Positions 54,764 through 63,952 of a stretch of DNA of 64,000 nucleotides are shown here, piece by piece. Source of the DNA: Pseudomonas putida W15Oct28 (GTDB taxonomy: Bacteria; Pseudomonadota; Gammaproteobacteria; Pseudomonadales; Pseudomonadaceae). How positions within the stretch are numbered: the first letter of the stretch is position 1; the number at the start of each line of letters is the position of its first letter. The stretch spans positions 80,890 to 144,889 of the forward strand of contig NZ_JENB01000015.1 in the NCBI RefSeq assembly GCF_000708715.2. Direction: 5' to 3'. A program made the position numbers and the translations under genes. Below the pieces are notes generated by a model. The model ran no database searches, was not told where the DNA came from, and saw only the letters and a program-made list of their open reading frames with translations.

Positions 54764-55942
54764 TCAGGCGCTTTCGAACAACCGGGTCAGCACGAACTCG
54801 CGGTGCCCGAGGGCTTCGGCGGCAGTGTAGCGGCCATTGGCGGTGCGCATCAGCATGTCGAGCAAGCGGTCGCCGGCATCGTCCATGTTGATTTCGCGCC
54901 GCAGCAGGCCGGAGACATCGACATCGATGTGTTCACCCATGGTGCGGAAGGTTCGCGGGTTGGCGCAGATCTTGATCACCGGCAAGATCGGGTTGCCGAT
55001 GACGTTGCCCTGGCCGGTCGGGAAGAAGTGCGCCACATACCCGGACGCTGCGCACAGGGTGACCATTTCTGCTGCCGCGGACGACGAGTCCATGAACCAC
55101 AGGCCTGGCCCGGTGGGTGCCTCGGCCTTGTCCAGTACACCGTCGACCCGGCATTTACGGCCGATCTTCTGGATGTTGCCCAAGGCCTTTTCCTCGATGG
55201 TGGTCAGGCCGCCTTCGATGTTGCCCTTGGTCGGCTGCGACTCGGACAGGTCGCTGGTTTTCCAGCGGTCGATCATGGCGCTGTAGCGGTCGAACATGAA
55301 CTGGAACCGCTCCCGCACTGCCGGGGTGCTGCAGCGCTCGGCGACCAGGTGCTCGCCGCCGGTCAGCTCTGATGTTTCGCCGAACACCAGGGTGCAGCCC
55401 TGTGCGTACAGCTTGTCGAACGCATTGCCCACGGTGGGGTTGGCGCCACAGCCAGAGGTGGTGTCGGACTCGCCGCACTTGGTCGAGACCCACAGTTCGC
55501 TGATGTCGCACTCTTCGCGGCGCAGTTCGGTGGCGTACTGCACGAATTCGCGAGCCTTGCGCGAGGCGGCGCAGATGGTGTTGTGGTCGCCGTTCTGTTC
55601 GATCCAGAAGCCTTCTGCCGGCTTGCCGCTGGCGCGGATGCCTTCGACCACGCGGCGGGTCCAGCCGGGCTCGATACCGATCACCACCACCGCTGCCACG
55701 TTGGGGTTGCAGCCGGTACCGATCAGGGTGCGGAAGTGCAGCTCCAGGTCCTCGCCGAACTGCAGCCGGCCATACGGGTGTGGCAGCCCGAGGGTGCCCT
55801 TGATGTTGTTGGCCACCGCTTCGGCGGCCGCATTGGAGATGTCGTCCACCGGCAGGATGATCACATGGTTGCGAATGCCCACACGGCCATTGTCGCGGCG
55901 GTAGCCCAGGAAAGTGCGTCCGTTGAGTTGCATGCTTACCAC
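54764..55942 (-). CDS. UxaA/SuyB-type lyase large subunit (altronate-dehydratase/sulfolactate sulfo-lyase family)
   Basis: 392 residues. The family motifs are [42 protein letters not shown] with iron-binding cysteines, [36 protein letters not shown] and [12 protein letters not shown]. These match the SuyB/UxaA large subunit family, which carries an iron centre and splits 2-hydroxyacids. Sulfolactate, altronate and galactarate are candidate substrates. Its start overlaps the small subunit's stop by 7 bp. Confidence 0.8.
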   Translation of the reverse strand: MVSMQLNGRTFLGYRRDNGRVGIRNHVIILPVDDISNAAAEAVANNIKGTLGLPHPYGRLQFGEDLELHFRTLIGTGCNPNVAAVVVIGIEPGWTRRVVEGIRASGKPAEGFWIEQNGDHNTICAASRKAREFVQYATELRREECDISELWVSTKCGESDTTSGCGANPTVGNAFDKLYAQGCTLVFGETSELTGGEHLVAERCSTPAVRERFQFMFDRYSAMIDRWKTSDLSESQPTKGNIEGGLTTIEEKALGNIQKIGRKCRVDGVLDKAEAPTGPGLWFMDSSSAAAEMVTLCAASGYVAHFFPTGQGNVIGNPILPVIKICANPRTFRTMGEHIDVDVSGLLRREINMDDAGDRLLDMLMRTANGRYTAAEALGHREFVLTRLFESA

Positions 55943-56247
55943 CTCTTGGTTTTGACGTTGTGGACGTGCAGGTGCTCGCCTTCGCGGATGGGCTTGATCA
56001 CCCGGCCGATGTCGACGCCGTACTTGATCACCGTATCGCCTTCCTGCAGGTCACGGATGGCCAGCTTGTGGCCGATCGGGATGGCGTCGCGCACCACGAA
56101 TTCCAGGGTCTGGTCCTGGTCCATGACCCAGCCTGTCAACTTCTGGCCCGCCTGCACGCCTTCGACTACTACGACGCCGACGGCGTCGTCGGCATCGTGG
56201 ACGACAAAATCAATGCTCATTGTTGTTCTCCTGTGACGGTCATTCAT
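55936..56247 (-). CDS. UxaA/SuyA-type lyase small subunit (SAF domain)
   Basis: 103 residues, a single SAF-like domain with [28 protein letters not shown] and [10 protein letters not shown]. This is the SAF-containing partner of the large subunit (SuyA or UxaA N-terminal type). It is first in the minus-strand lyase operon and divergent from the GntR regulator. Confidence 0.8.
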   Translation of the reverse strand: MNDRHRRTTMSIDFVVHDADDAVGVVVVEGVQAGQKLTGWVMDQDQTLEFVVRDAIPIGHKLAIRDLQEGDTVIKYGVDIGRVIKPIREGEHLHVHNVKTKRW

Positions 56248-56262
56248 ATGCCGTAAGTCATA

Positions 56263-56284
56263 TATAGGACATAGGTTATAGGAT
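56263..56284. promoter_or_regulatory. Repeated TATAGGA motif in the GntR/lyase divergent region
   Basis: TATAGGAC, ATAGGTTATAGGAT: three AT-rich (T)ATAGG units at 7-8-bp steps between the divergent starts. Candidate operator for the GntR-type regulator. Confidence 0.4.
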
Positions 56285-56350
56285 AGTCAAGGTGCGCTGC
56301 TTTCTTTCGTGCTTGGGGTATACTTGCGCCACACGAACTGCCGACGACAG

Positions 56351-57097
56351 ATGACCATGACCGACGCCCTGCAGAACCCGCAAAAGGCCCCGACCTTCCA
56401 GCCGCTGTACATGCAGATCAAGGACTTGCTGATGGAGCGCATCCATACAGGTGAGTGGTCGCCCGGCACGTTCATCCCCAGCGAGGCGGCGCTGGCGACC
56501 ACTTATCAGGTCAGCGTCGGCACCCTGCGCAAGGCGCTCAACGAGCTGGTAGCCGAGAACGTGGTGGTGCGTCAGCAGGGCAAGGGGACCTCGGTTGCCA
56601 CCCATGATGGCGACCATGCCTTGTTCCGCTTCTTCAACATCTGCCGCCCCGACGGCGAGCGCTGCCTGCCGGTTTCGATCGTGCTGGGGCGCAAGGTGCG
56701 CAAGGCCAGTGCGCAGGAAGCGCAGGCGTTGGGCCTGCAGCCGGGCGCCAAGGTGATCCACATTTCGCGTACCCGCGAGCTGGATGGCAAGCCGGCCATC
56801 TACGAGGACATCACCCTGTGCGCCGAGCGTTTCATTGGCCTGGAAAGGCAGCCCGAAGTGCTGCCCAATACGCTGTATCGCCTGTACCAGCAGCGCTTCG
56901 GTGCCACGGTGGCGCATGCCGATGAGCGCATCTTTGCCATCAGCGCCGATGCCAGCCAGGCGCAGGTGCTGGGCATAGAAGTGGGGGCGCCGCTGTTGCA
57001 GATCGTGCGCATCGCCCTGGATTACCAAGGCAGGGCAATCGAGAAGCGGGTGTCGGTAGTCAGTACCCAGAGGCACTGCTACGCCAACAGGATCTAG
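56351..57097 (+). CDS. GntR-family regulator with UTRA domain
   Basis: 248 residues from MTMTDALQNPQ. N-terminal winged helix (LYMQIKDLLMERIHTGEWSPGTFIPSEAALATTYQVSVGTLRKAL) and C-terminal UTRA ligand domain (VIHISRTRELDGKPAIYEDI, IVRIALDYQGRAIEKR). The ATG at 56351 is chosen over the longer frame because it starts just before the domain. It probably represses the divergent lyase operon and responds to its substrate. Confidence 0.88.
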   Translation: MTMTDALQNPQKAPTFQPLYMQIKDLLMERIHTGEWSPGTFIPSEAALATTYQVSVGTLRKALNELVAENVVVRQQGKGTSVATHDGDHALFRFFNICRPDGERCLPVSIVLGRKVRKASAQEAQALGLQPGAKVIHISRTRELDGKPAIYEDITLCAERFIGLERQPEVLPNTLYRLYQQRFGATVAHADERIFAISADASQAQVLGIEVGAPLLQIVRIALDYQGRAIEKRVSVVSTQRHCYANRI

Positions 57098-57215
57098 TAC
57101 TGGTTCGCCGTTACCCTTTTGAATTCATTTTTTGCGTATGCCGTGCCAGCGCACGGTAGCGTTGCCCCGGACTTGCCTCGTAAAGGGGCCAGGCCCGGGT
57201 TTCAGGAAGTTTCGC

Positions 57216-59324
57216 ATGTACCCAATCCTTTCCCGTTTGCCTGCCCGGACAGGCTTCACCCTTTTGCTGACAGGGGGCATGAGCGTTACTGGCCATGCTG
57301 CCCCCGCCACACCCGATGTGGTGGTCATGGACCCGTTGGTGGTGACCGGCGCCTATGCGCCCACCAGCACATTCGACCTGCCGTTTTCGGTGGATACCGT
57401 TGACCTGTCCCACGGCACGGATGGCCAACTTGGCGTCAACCTGTCGGAAGTGCTCAGCAAAGTACCCGGGCTGGTGGTGCAGAACCGGCAGAACTACGCG
57501 CAAGACCTGCAGATTTCTTCACGGGGTTACGGTGCACGTTCGGCCTTCGGCGTGCGTGGCATCAAACTGTTGAGTGACGGCATACCGGCCAGTACGCCCG
57601 ACGGGCAAGGGCAGGCCGCCACGCTGAACCTGGACGTGGCCGACCGTATCGAAGTGCTGCGCGGCCCGGCAGCGACGCTGTACGGCAGCAACGCCGGTGG
57701 CGTGATCCAGATGTTTACCCGCGACGGGCAGGGGCCCGCACGCGTTGGCGCCGAAACCACCTTCGGCAGCGACGGCTTCAACAAGAATCACCTGTCGGCA
57801 GAGGGCGGTAACGACACCGCAGGTTTCGTCCTGGATGCTTCGCGCCTGGATACCGATGGCTACCGCGACCACAGTGCCGCGCGCCGTGACCAGACCTTCG
57901 CCAAGGTCAATTTCAAGCCCGACGACGACTCGCGCATGGCGCTGATCTACAGCAGCCTGGAGCAGAACAACACGCAGGACCCGCTGGGGCAAACCTGGGA
58001 TGCCTACAAGCATGACCCACGCTCCACAGCGGCAGTGGCCGAAACCTACAACACCCGCAAAAGCATCGACCACCAGCAACTGGGCATGAACTACGAGCGC
58101 TACTTTGGCGATGCCACGCTGCAGTTCAACCTGTATGCGGGGCGGCGCAGCGTGGTGCAGTACCTGTCCATCCCCAGAACGGTGGCCTCCAACAGCCAGC
58201 GTGGCGGCGGGGTTGTGGACTTTGATCGCGAGTTCCACGGTGGAACGTTGCGCTGGATACAGCCGGTTGCCGACGTGCCGGGCAATCTCACCTTCACCGT
58301 CGGCGCCGATTACGACCAGAGCAAGGACGACCGCCGCGGCTACCAGAACTTCAGCGGTGACCAGTTGGGCGTGAAAGGTGAGCTGCGCCGTGACGAGAAA
58401 GATACCGCTACCAGCCTGGACCCGTACCTCCAGGCGCATTGGGAAATCGGCAACTGGACCAGCGAGCTGGGGCTGCGCTACAGCACCATGGAAATGCGTG
58501 TCGACGACCATTACCTGGCCAACGGTGACTCCAGCGGCTCGAAGAAGTACCAGCAGGCCACGCCATCGTTGTCGGTGATGTACGCGTTCACGCCGGACCT
58601 GCGCGGTTACGTGAGCGTCGGCAAAGGCTTCGAAACCCCCACCCAGGCCGAAATGGCCTATGCGCCAGGCTTGGCCGAAAGCTTCAACTTCGGCCTCAAG
58701 CCCGCCACCAGCATGCAGTACGAAATGGGTGTGAAGTACCGCCTTGGCGAACGCACGCGCCTGAATGCGGCGGTGTACGAGATTCACACCGATGACGAAA
58801 TCGTCGTTGCCAGCGCTACGGATGGCCGAACCAGCTATCGCAATGGCGGGCGAACTGTACGACGCGGCTTTGAGGCAAGCCTGCAGAGTGACCTGAGCGA
58901 GCAGTGGCAGACCACCTTGGTGTATACCCGCACCGATGCCCGCTACGCCGATGACATCAGCCAGACCATCGAAAGTGGCAACCGGCTGCCCGGTGTGCCG
59001 CTGAACAACCTGTATGGCGAGCTGGTGTGGAAGCCGGTGTCGTCCATCAGCATGGGGGTTGAAGGGCAGTACCGCAGCAAGGTGTATGTGGACGACAGCA
59101 ACAACGCCAAGGCCGCACCAGCGTATGCGGTCTTCAACTGGCGGACCCGGTTCGAGCAACAGGTCGGGGCCTGGACGTTCCACCAGCTGGTGCGCCTGGA
59201 CAACCTGTTTGACCGGCAGTATGTGGGGTCGGTGATTGTCGGCGACAGCAACGGGCGCTATTACGAGGCAGCACCCGGGCGCTCGTGGTATGCGGGGGCG
59301 GGGTTGGAGTACCAGTTCCGCTAG
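57216..59324 (+). CDS. pqqU: TonB-dependent PQQ receptor PqqU-like (YncD family)
   Basis: 702 residues with a signal peptide (cleaved near GHA/APAT). The TonB box region is VVVMDPLVVTG, the plug has LSKVPGLVVQNRQNYAQDLQISSRG and YGSNAGGVIQM, and the barrel carries GKGFETPTQAEM, ending in VGSVIVGDSNGRYYEAAPGR and a final YQFR. The plug and C-terminal segments match the E. coli YncD/PqqU pattern. PqqU imports pyrroloquinoline quinone at the outer membrane. Confidence 0.85.
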   Translation: MYPILSRLPARTGFTLLLTGGMSVTGHAAPATPDVVVMDPLVVTGAYAPTSTFDLPFSVDTVDLSHGTDGQLGVNLSEVLSKVPGLVVQNRQNYAQDLQISSRGYGARSAFGVRGIKLLSDGIPASTPDGQGQAATLNLDVADRIEVLRGPAATLYGSNAGGVIQMFTRDGQGPARVGAETTFGSDGFNKNHLSAEGGNDTAGFVLDASRLDTDGYRDHSAARRDQTFAKVNFKPDDDSRMALIYSSLEQNNTQDPLGQTWDAYKHDPRSTAAVAETYNTRKSIDHQQLGMNYERYFGDATLQFNLYAGRRSVVQYLSIPRTVASNSQRGGGVVDFDREFHGGTLRWIQPVADVPGNLTFTVGADYDQSKDDRRGYQNFSGDQLGVKGELRRDEKDTATSLDPYLQAHWEIGNWTSELGLRYSTMEMRVDDHYLANGDSSGSKKYQQATPSLSVMYAFTPDLRGYVSVGKGFETPTQAEMAYAPGLAESFNFGLKPATSMQYEMGVKYRLGERTRLNAAVYEIHTDDEIVVASATDGRTSYRNGGRTVRRGFEASLQSDLSEQWQTTLVYTRTDARYADDISQTIESGNRLPGVPLNNLYGELVWKPVSSISMGVEGQYRSKVYVDDSNNAKAAPAYAVFNWRTRFEQQVGAWTFHQLVRLDNLFDRQYVGSVIVGDSNGRYYEAAPGRSWYAGAGLEYQFR

Positions 59325-59352
59325 CCGACCACGTTCTGATGTCTCGCACCAA

Positions 59353-59630
59353 CCCTGTGGGAGCGGGCATGCCCGCGAAGCAGGCGACGCGGTGGATGGC
59401 ACCGGCTTTGCCGGTGTTCGCGGGCGCGCCCGCTCCCACAGGGATTGCGTCAGGCGCATATTTTGGGCCAGACGCAGGTCCTGTGGGAGCGGGCATGCCC
59501 GCGAAGCAGGCGACGCGGTGGATGGCACCGGCTTTGCCGGTGTTCGCGGGCGCGCCCGCTCCCACAGGGATTGCGTTATGGCACCGGCTTCGCCGGTGTT
59601 CGCGGGCACGCCCGCTCCCACAGGGATTGC
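59353..59630. repeat. Tandem cluster of REP elements with a 96-bp direct duplication
   Basis: Positions 59355-59450 and 59481-59576 are identical. Each holds a full REP palindrome with GGCACCGGCTTTGCCGGTG in the middle. A third partial copy follows at 59577-59628. It fills the ~337-bp gap between pqqU and the convergent SDR gene. Confidence 0.9.
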
Positions 59631-59661
59631 GCAAGGCTCAGGTGCTGTGCAGGCGCGTTGC

Positions 59662-60417
59662 TCAGGCCACCGCCTGCGCCCCGGTTATCTCCACCAGTGA
59701 GCCACACATGAACGCCGCCTCGTCCGACGCCAGGAAGGCCACCAGCGCGGCCACTTCTTCCGGCTTGCCAATGCGCCCGAACGGCACCATGCGGTCCAGG
59801 TCGGCAATGGTGCGGCCTGAGCGCAATACGCCAGCCTCCAGCATCGGTGTGTGAATCTCGCCCGGGCATACGGCATTCACCCGGATCTTCTGCGGTGCAT
59901 AGTCGCGTGCCAGGTTCTGCGTGAACGAGGCCACCGCCGCCTTGGTCACGTTGTAGGCAATGTGCCCAGGCGCCGGGTACAGGCCCCACTGCGAAGCGGT
60001 GTTGACGATGGCACCGCCCCCGGCCTCGATCATGCCTGGCAGCACGGCCCGGCAAAGGTGGAACATGGCATCCAGGTTGACCGCAAAGCTGCTGTGCCAG
60101 TCGTCTTCGCTCAGGGCCAGCAGGTTGCCGCGGCGGTTGATGCCGGCGTTGTTGACAAGCACATCGATGCGCCCAAGTTCGCTGGCAACCGCCTGCACCA
60201 GGCCACGGCAAGCCTCGCCCGATGCGATGTCAGCGGCCATGGCCAAGGCCTTGCCACCTTCAGCCTCAATGGCCTGCACAACACCCTGGGCCGCCTCAAG
60301 GTTGACATCACTGACCACCACGGTCGCACCTTCGCTTGCCAACCGGGAGGCAATGGCAGCGCCAATGCCCCCCGCACCGCCAGTCACGATCGCCACTTTG
60401 TTCTGGAACCTGTTCAT
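59662..60417 (-). CDS. SDR family NAD(P)-dependent oxidoreductase
   Basis: 251 residues from MNRFQNKVAIVTGG, preceded by AGGAG. Cofactor motif TGGAGGIGAAIA, NNAGI, catalytic serine in VNTASQWG, YNVTK active site, and C-terminal GSLVEITGAQAVA. Asp at the end of strand 2 (VVSDVNLE) suggests NAD preference. Substrate unknown. The ORF portion beyond 60417 is not supported. Confidence 0.87.
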   Translation of the reverse strand: MNRFQNKVAIVTGGAGGIGAAIASRLASEGATVVVSDVNLEAAQGVVQAIEAEGGKALAMAADIASGEACRGLVQAVASELGRIDVLVNNAGINRRGNLLALSEDDWHSSFAVNLDAMFHLCRAVLPGMIEAGGGAIVNTASQWGLYPAPGHIAYNVTKAAVASFTQNLARDYAPQKIRVNAVCPGEIHTPMLEAGVLRSGRTIADLDRMVPFGRIGKPEEVAALVAFLASDEAAFMCGSLVEITGAQAVA

Positions 60418-60628
60418 CCACGACTCCTGTTTTGTTGTGTGCAATGCTGCATGCAAAAGTAGTGAGTGAGTGGGCCAGGTGTCAACAGGCATGACTCACA
60501 AAAGCCAATTGTGGCGATTTCCACGCTTGGCATTGGCTCATTGATGTCTATGTGCTATCAAGCTCGCGCCATCTACCCTCTGGAGCCCTACCCATGCCTG
60601 GACGCCTGTTTTCCTGCTCAATCCCCGC

Positions 60629-63121
60629 GTGTTTTGGGGGCATCCAATAGTGGGCATCATCCTTGGACTTATCGTTACCCTGATCGTGTTGGCGCTGATG
60701 GCGAAGCTGCTGCGTTTTGCTGGCGTGGCGCTGCAGGCCATGCTCGGGCTCGCGGGTATCGCCATGCTGGGTGTACCTATTGGCTACGGTGTCGCCCTTG
60801 AGGCGGTGCTGAAAAAGCCCGGGCTGCGAGCGGCGTTGGCATGGTTTACAGCCGCTGCGACGCTGCTGCTGGCCGTGGGTTGGGGAGCACTTGGCTGGCA
60901 TGGTTTCTACGACGCTGGTACGTTCGCTGCGCTCAAGTTCCTCGCGCCTGCCGTGTTGTATCCCTGCATGTTTGGCCTGCGCCGCAAGAGCAAGGCTTGC
61001 CTGGCAGGGAATGGCGCCGATGCCTGGCTTGTGCAACATGACAAGACGTTCCATCGCTGCGTGCACGGTACCTTCGCCCTGGTGTTGGCTTCGGCGCTGA
61101 TGCCGGCGCTGTTTGAGGCAATGGGCTGGGCAGGGGCTGAACTGGCTGCATACTCCTACTGGGCTCTCGCGCTGTTGGTGCAGGCTTACTGCATGAGCCA
61201 GGACAAGGCTTGCATCGAACTGGAGAAGGCCATCGCCCTGGCGCTGGAGGTGAAGACTTCACTGAACGTCAGCGACAGGCTCAAGGCCTTGGCCAAGGAC
61301 AGCCTGCTGGACGATGAGGCTGTCGAAACCCTGTTTGATGGTCGGCTGTCGCTGCGGGTGGCCAATGGTTCACTGAGGGAAATCGAAGTCGCCGGCCAGC
61401 GCTGGGTGTTCAAGGGCGACTGGTACCGCAACCGCTTCAAGGCGCTGCACGGGGTGTTGATCAAGCAAGCCCGGCACAAGCCAGAGACGTTGGCGGGGCT
61501 TGTGCGCAGTGCCTTCGGTTTCGAAGGTGATGCGGGGCAAGACTTCATCGACAGGCAAATGACCTTTGGCCAGTATCGGGACTTCAAGGACGGGCGCTTC
61601 TGGGTTGCCTTCGCCGTTTCTCACCACATCAGTTGCTGCACGGCATGCGGGCTGGCCGAACTGCGGCCCAGCGCAAACGACACGGAGTGGTTCTGTTCAT
61701 CTATCTGCGCCGAGACGGAACAGCTCTGCTTTACCGTGCGAGAGAAGCCAGACCACGAGTTTCTTGCGGATGCGGCCACCACCGGCTTCATTCTCATGGC
61801 GGCTGGAAGCGCTTGGGACGCCAATCACAAACTGTTCGCCGCAGGTGGCCAAGGGCATGGTATTGCCGCCGAACGGGGCAACCATCGCCTGGACCGGATG
61901 ATGGGTCGTGATGCGCAGTTGCTGGGTGACAACAATGCCAAGAACGGTGCAGACCGCCTGGTGCAGGGGCAAATGATCCAGACCAAGTACTGCGGCACAG
62001 CTGCCCGTAGCGTCGGCGCTGCCTTTGACGGCCAGCAGGGCATGTACCGGTACTACGATGCGCAGGGGCGACCGATGCAGATCGAGGTCCCCAAGGATCA
62101 GTACGTTCAAGCCGTGCGCACACTCGCGAAAAAAATCGAGGCGGGGAAAGTGCCGGGGGTGACCGACCCGAAAGAAGCGCAGAAACTGATTCGCAAAGGC
62201 CACCTGACCTACGACCAGGCACGCAATGTCACCAAGTTCGGCACCTTTGAATCGATCAGCTACGACATCGCCGAAGGTGTCATCGTGGGGGCAGTGGCCG
62301 GTGGTATCAGCTTTGGTGTCAGCGCGACGCTGTTCTACCTGAAGACCAACGACCGCCGCAAAGCCCTGCAGGTTGCCAGCGTGCAGGCTGGCCGCAGTTT
62401 TGGCCGCAGCCTCACGATCTATGTGGCGACCCAGCAGTTGCATCGCCTGCATGTGGTGCAGCGCTCGTTGGCCCTGATCGATGTTAGCGGGCTGGCGCCA
62501 AGTACCCGTGGGTTGCTCGCCAAGGGCATGGGTGTCAGCAAGTCGGGGCTGAACAAGGCCTTGCGCGGCACGGTTGTCAGCTCGATCGCGGTCATTGCCG
62601 TGACCACCGGGCCAGACCTGCTCAAGCTGGCCCGTGGTCGCATTTCCAAGGCCCAGTTTGCGAAGAACCTGGCGGTAACTTCCTCTGGTGTGGTGGGTGG
62701 CGCTGCTGGCTCCATCGTTGGCGGTATCGTCGCAGCCCCGCTTGGTCCGGTGGGCATGATGGTAGGGCGAACGGCCGGCGGCATCATAGGCGGTATTGTC
62801 GCCTCGGCGGTTTCCAGCAAGCTGATGGGCAAACTGGTACCGGACGACAAGGTGCTGATCATCCAGATCATCCAGGCCCAACTGGAATACCTGGCCATCG
62901 CTTTCATGCTGGCCCAGGAAGAAATCGACAGCGTCAACAGCAACCTTGACCAGGTATTGAACGCCAAGAGCCTGGAAGTGATCTTCGCTGCCAAGGACAA
63001 TCGTCGGGCGATGGCCAACTTCTATCTGAAACCGGTGGTGGTGGCTGTGGTTCGCCAGCGGCCAGCGCTTAGCTATACGCCGCAAGAGGTGGTGGAGGCG
63101 TGGGAAGAACTGGCGGCCTGA
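60629..63121 (+). CDS. Large membrane protein with zinc-ribbon-like segment, unknown function
   Basis: About 830 residues from a GTG at 60629 (an internal GTG at 60650 is also possible). N-terminal ~200 residues hold several transmembrane segments (about 7-30, 35-55, 70-88, 150-170, 175-195). A Cys/His cluster at about 331-365 (HHISCCTAC...WFCSSIC) could bind zinc. A central block (RMMGRDAQLLGDNNAKNGADRL...GTAARSVGAAFD) is well ordered and probably conserved. The C-terminal third is glycine-zipper-like (SSGVVGGAAGSIVGG, GGIIGGIVASA, 688-735), which could insert in membranes. No known family recognised. Confidence 0.75.
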   Translation: MFWGHPIVGIILGLIVTLIVLALMAKLLRFAGVALQAMLGLAGIAMLGVPIGYGVALEAVLKKPGLRAALAWFTAAATLLLAVGWGALGWHGFYDAGTFAALKFLAPAVLYPCMFGLRRKSKACLAGNGADAWLVQHDKTFHRCVHGTFALVLASALMPALFEAMGWAGAELAAYSYWALALLVQAYCMSQDKACIELEKAIALALEVKTSLNVSDRLKALAKDSLLDDEAVETLFDGRLSLRVANGSLREIEVAGQRWVFKGDWYRNRFKALHGVLIKQARHKPETLAGLVRSAFGFEGDAGQDFIDRQMTFGQYRDFKDGRFWVAFAVSHHISCCTACGLAELRPSANDTEWFCSSICAETEQLCFTVREKPDHEFLADAATTGFILMAAGSAWDANHKLFAAGGQGHGIAAERGNHRLDRMMGRDAQLLGDNNAKNGADRLVQGQMIQTKYCGTAARSVGAAFDGQQGMYRYYDAQGRPMQIEVPKDQYVQAVRTLAKKIEAGKVPGVTDPKEAQKLIRKGHLTYDQARNVTKFGTFESISYDIAEGVIVGAVAGGISFGVSATLFYLKTNDRRKALQVASVQAGRSFGRSLTIYVATQQLHRLHVVQRSLALIDVSGLAPSTRGLLAKGMGVSKSGLNKALRGTVVSSIAVIAVTTGPDLLKLARGRISKAQFAKNLAVTSSGVVGGAAGSIVGGIVAAPLGPVGMMVGRTAGGIIGGIVASAVSSKLMGKLVPDDKVLIIQIIQAQLEYLAIAFMLAQEEIDSVNSNLDQVLNAKSLEVIFAAKDNRRAMANFYLKPVVVAVVRQRPALSYTPQEVVEAWEELAA

Positions 63122-63170
63122 CCCCAGTGCGCCGTCCCGGGTGCCGCGGCTTCCGAGACGGCTGCAAGCC

Positions 63171-63878
63171 CTAGGAGATGGACATGCGCGCCGTGAGGTT
63201 CTGCTGCATGTAGTCGAGGAAGCGGCGCTGGAACAGCATGGTGTGTTCGTGGGCAGCCGCTTCGGCAGCGTCGGCGTCGCGAGCGGCGATGGCTTCGATG
63301 ATTTCATCATGGTCGCGGCCCAGGCGATGGGCACCGGCAGAGCTGACCACGTGGTCGAAGTGCAGGTGCAGCAAGCGCTGGCCTTCGCCTAGCAGGCGTT
63401 CGTAATAGTTGATGAAGTAGGGGTTGCGCCCGGCCCGGGCAATGGCCATGTGGAAGGCCTTGTTCAGCTCGGACATGGCTTGGAAGTCGCCGCTGGTCAC
63501 AGCCTGGAGGTAGGCCGCGTCCGCTTTGCGGATGGCCGCCAGGTCTTCTTCGCGATGCTGGGTGGCGGCCAGGCGGGTGACGGCGCGCTGGATCAGGTCC
63601 AGGGCAGAGATGTAGTTGGGGAATTCCTCGATCTCGAACGGCGTCACCAGCGTGGTGCGGTTTGGCAGGATCACCACCAGCCCTTCGGTGATCAGGCGGG
63701 CCAGGGCATCACGTACCGGCGAACGGGACAGGCCGAACTGCGCAGCCAGCGAGACTTCGTCCAGCTGTACGCCGGGCTTGAGCTTCAGGGTGAGAATCTG
63801 TTTGCGCAGCTCTTCGTATATGTAGCGGCCGCTGTGGCGTCGTGGCGCGCCTTCGGTGTCGGTATCTTTGGCCATCAT
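63171..63878 (-). CDS. GntR-family regulator with FCD (FadR C-terminal) domain
   Basis: About 235 residues from MMAKDTDTEG. N-terminal winged helix (YIYEELRKQILTLKLKPGVQLDEVSLAAQFGLSRSPVRDALARL) and a helical FCD domain with metal-binding histidines (HMAIARAG, H.DEIIEAI and a late HEHTMLF). The target and ligand are not visible from the window. It is convergent with the 830-residue gene. Confidence 0.88.
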   Translation of the reverse strand: MMAKDTDTEGAPRRHSGRYIYEELRKQILTLKLKPGVQLDEVSLAAQFGLSRSPVRDALARLITEGLVVILPNRTTLVTPFEIEEFPNYISALDLIQRAVTRLAATQHREEDLAAIRKADAAYLQAVTSGDFQAMSELNKAFHMAIARAGRNPYFINYYERLLGEGQRLLHLHFDHVVSSAGAHRLGRDHDEIIEAIAARDADAAEAAAHEHTMLFQRRFLDYMQQNLTARMSIS

Positions 63879-63952
63879 CAGGTCTCGGTTGGGCTCGGCC
63901 GTATCATACAGGCCGGCCCTTGTTGTTTTCATCCTATGGGGTGGCCTGGGCC

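Noticed and set aside
57519..59621. Minus-strand 700-aa ORF across pqqU and the REP cluster
   Set aside because: It translates REP palindromes and the receptor's antisense strand. No protein features.
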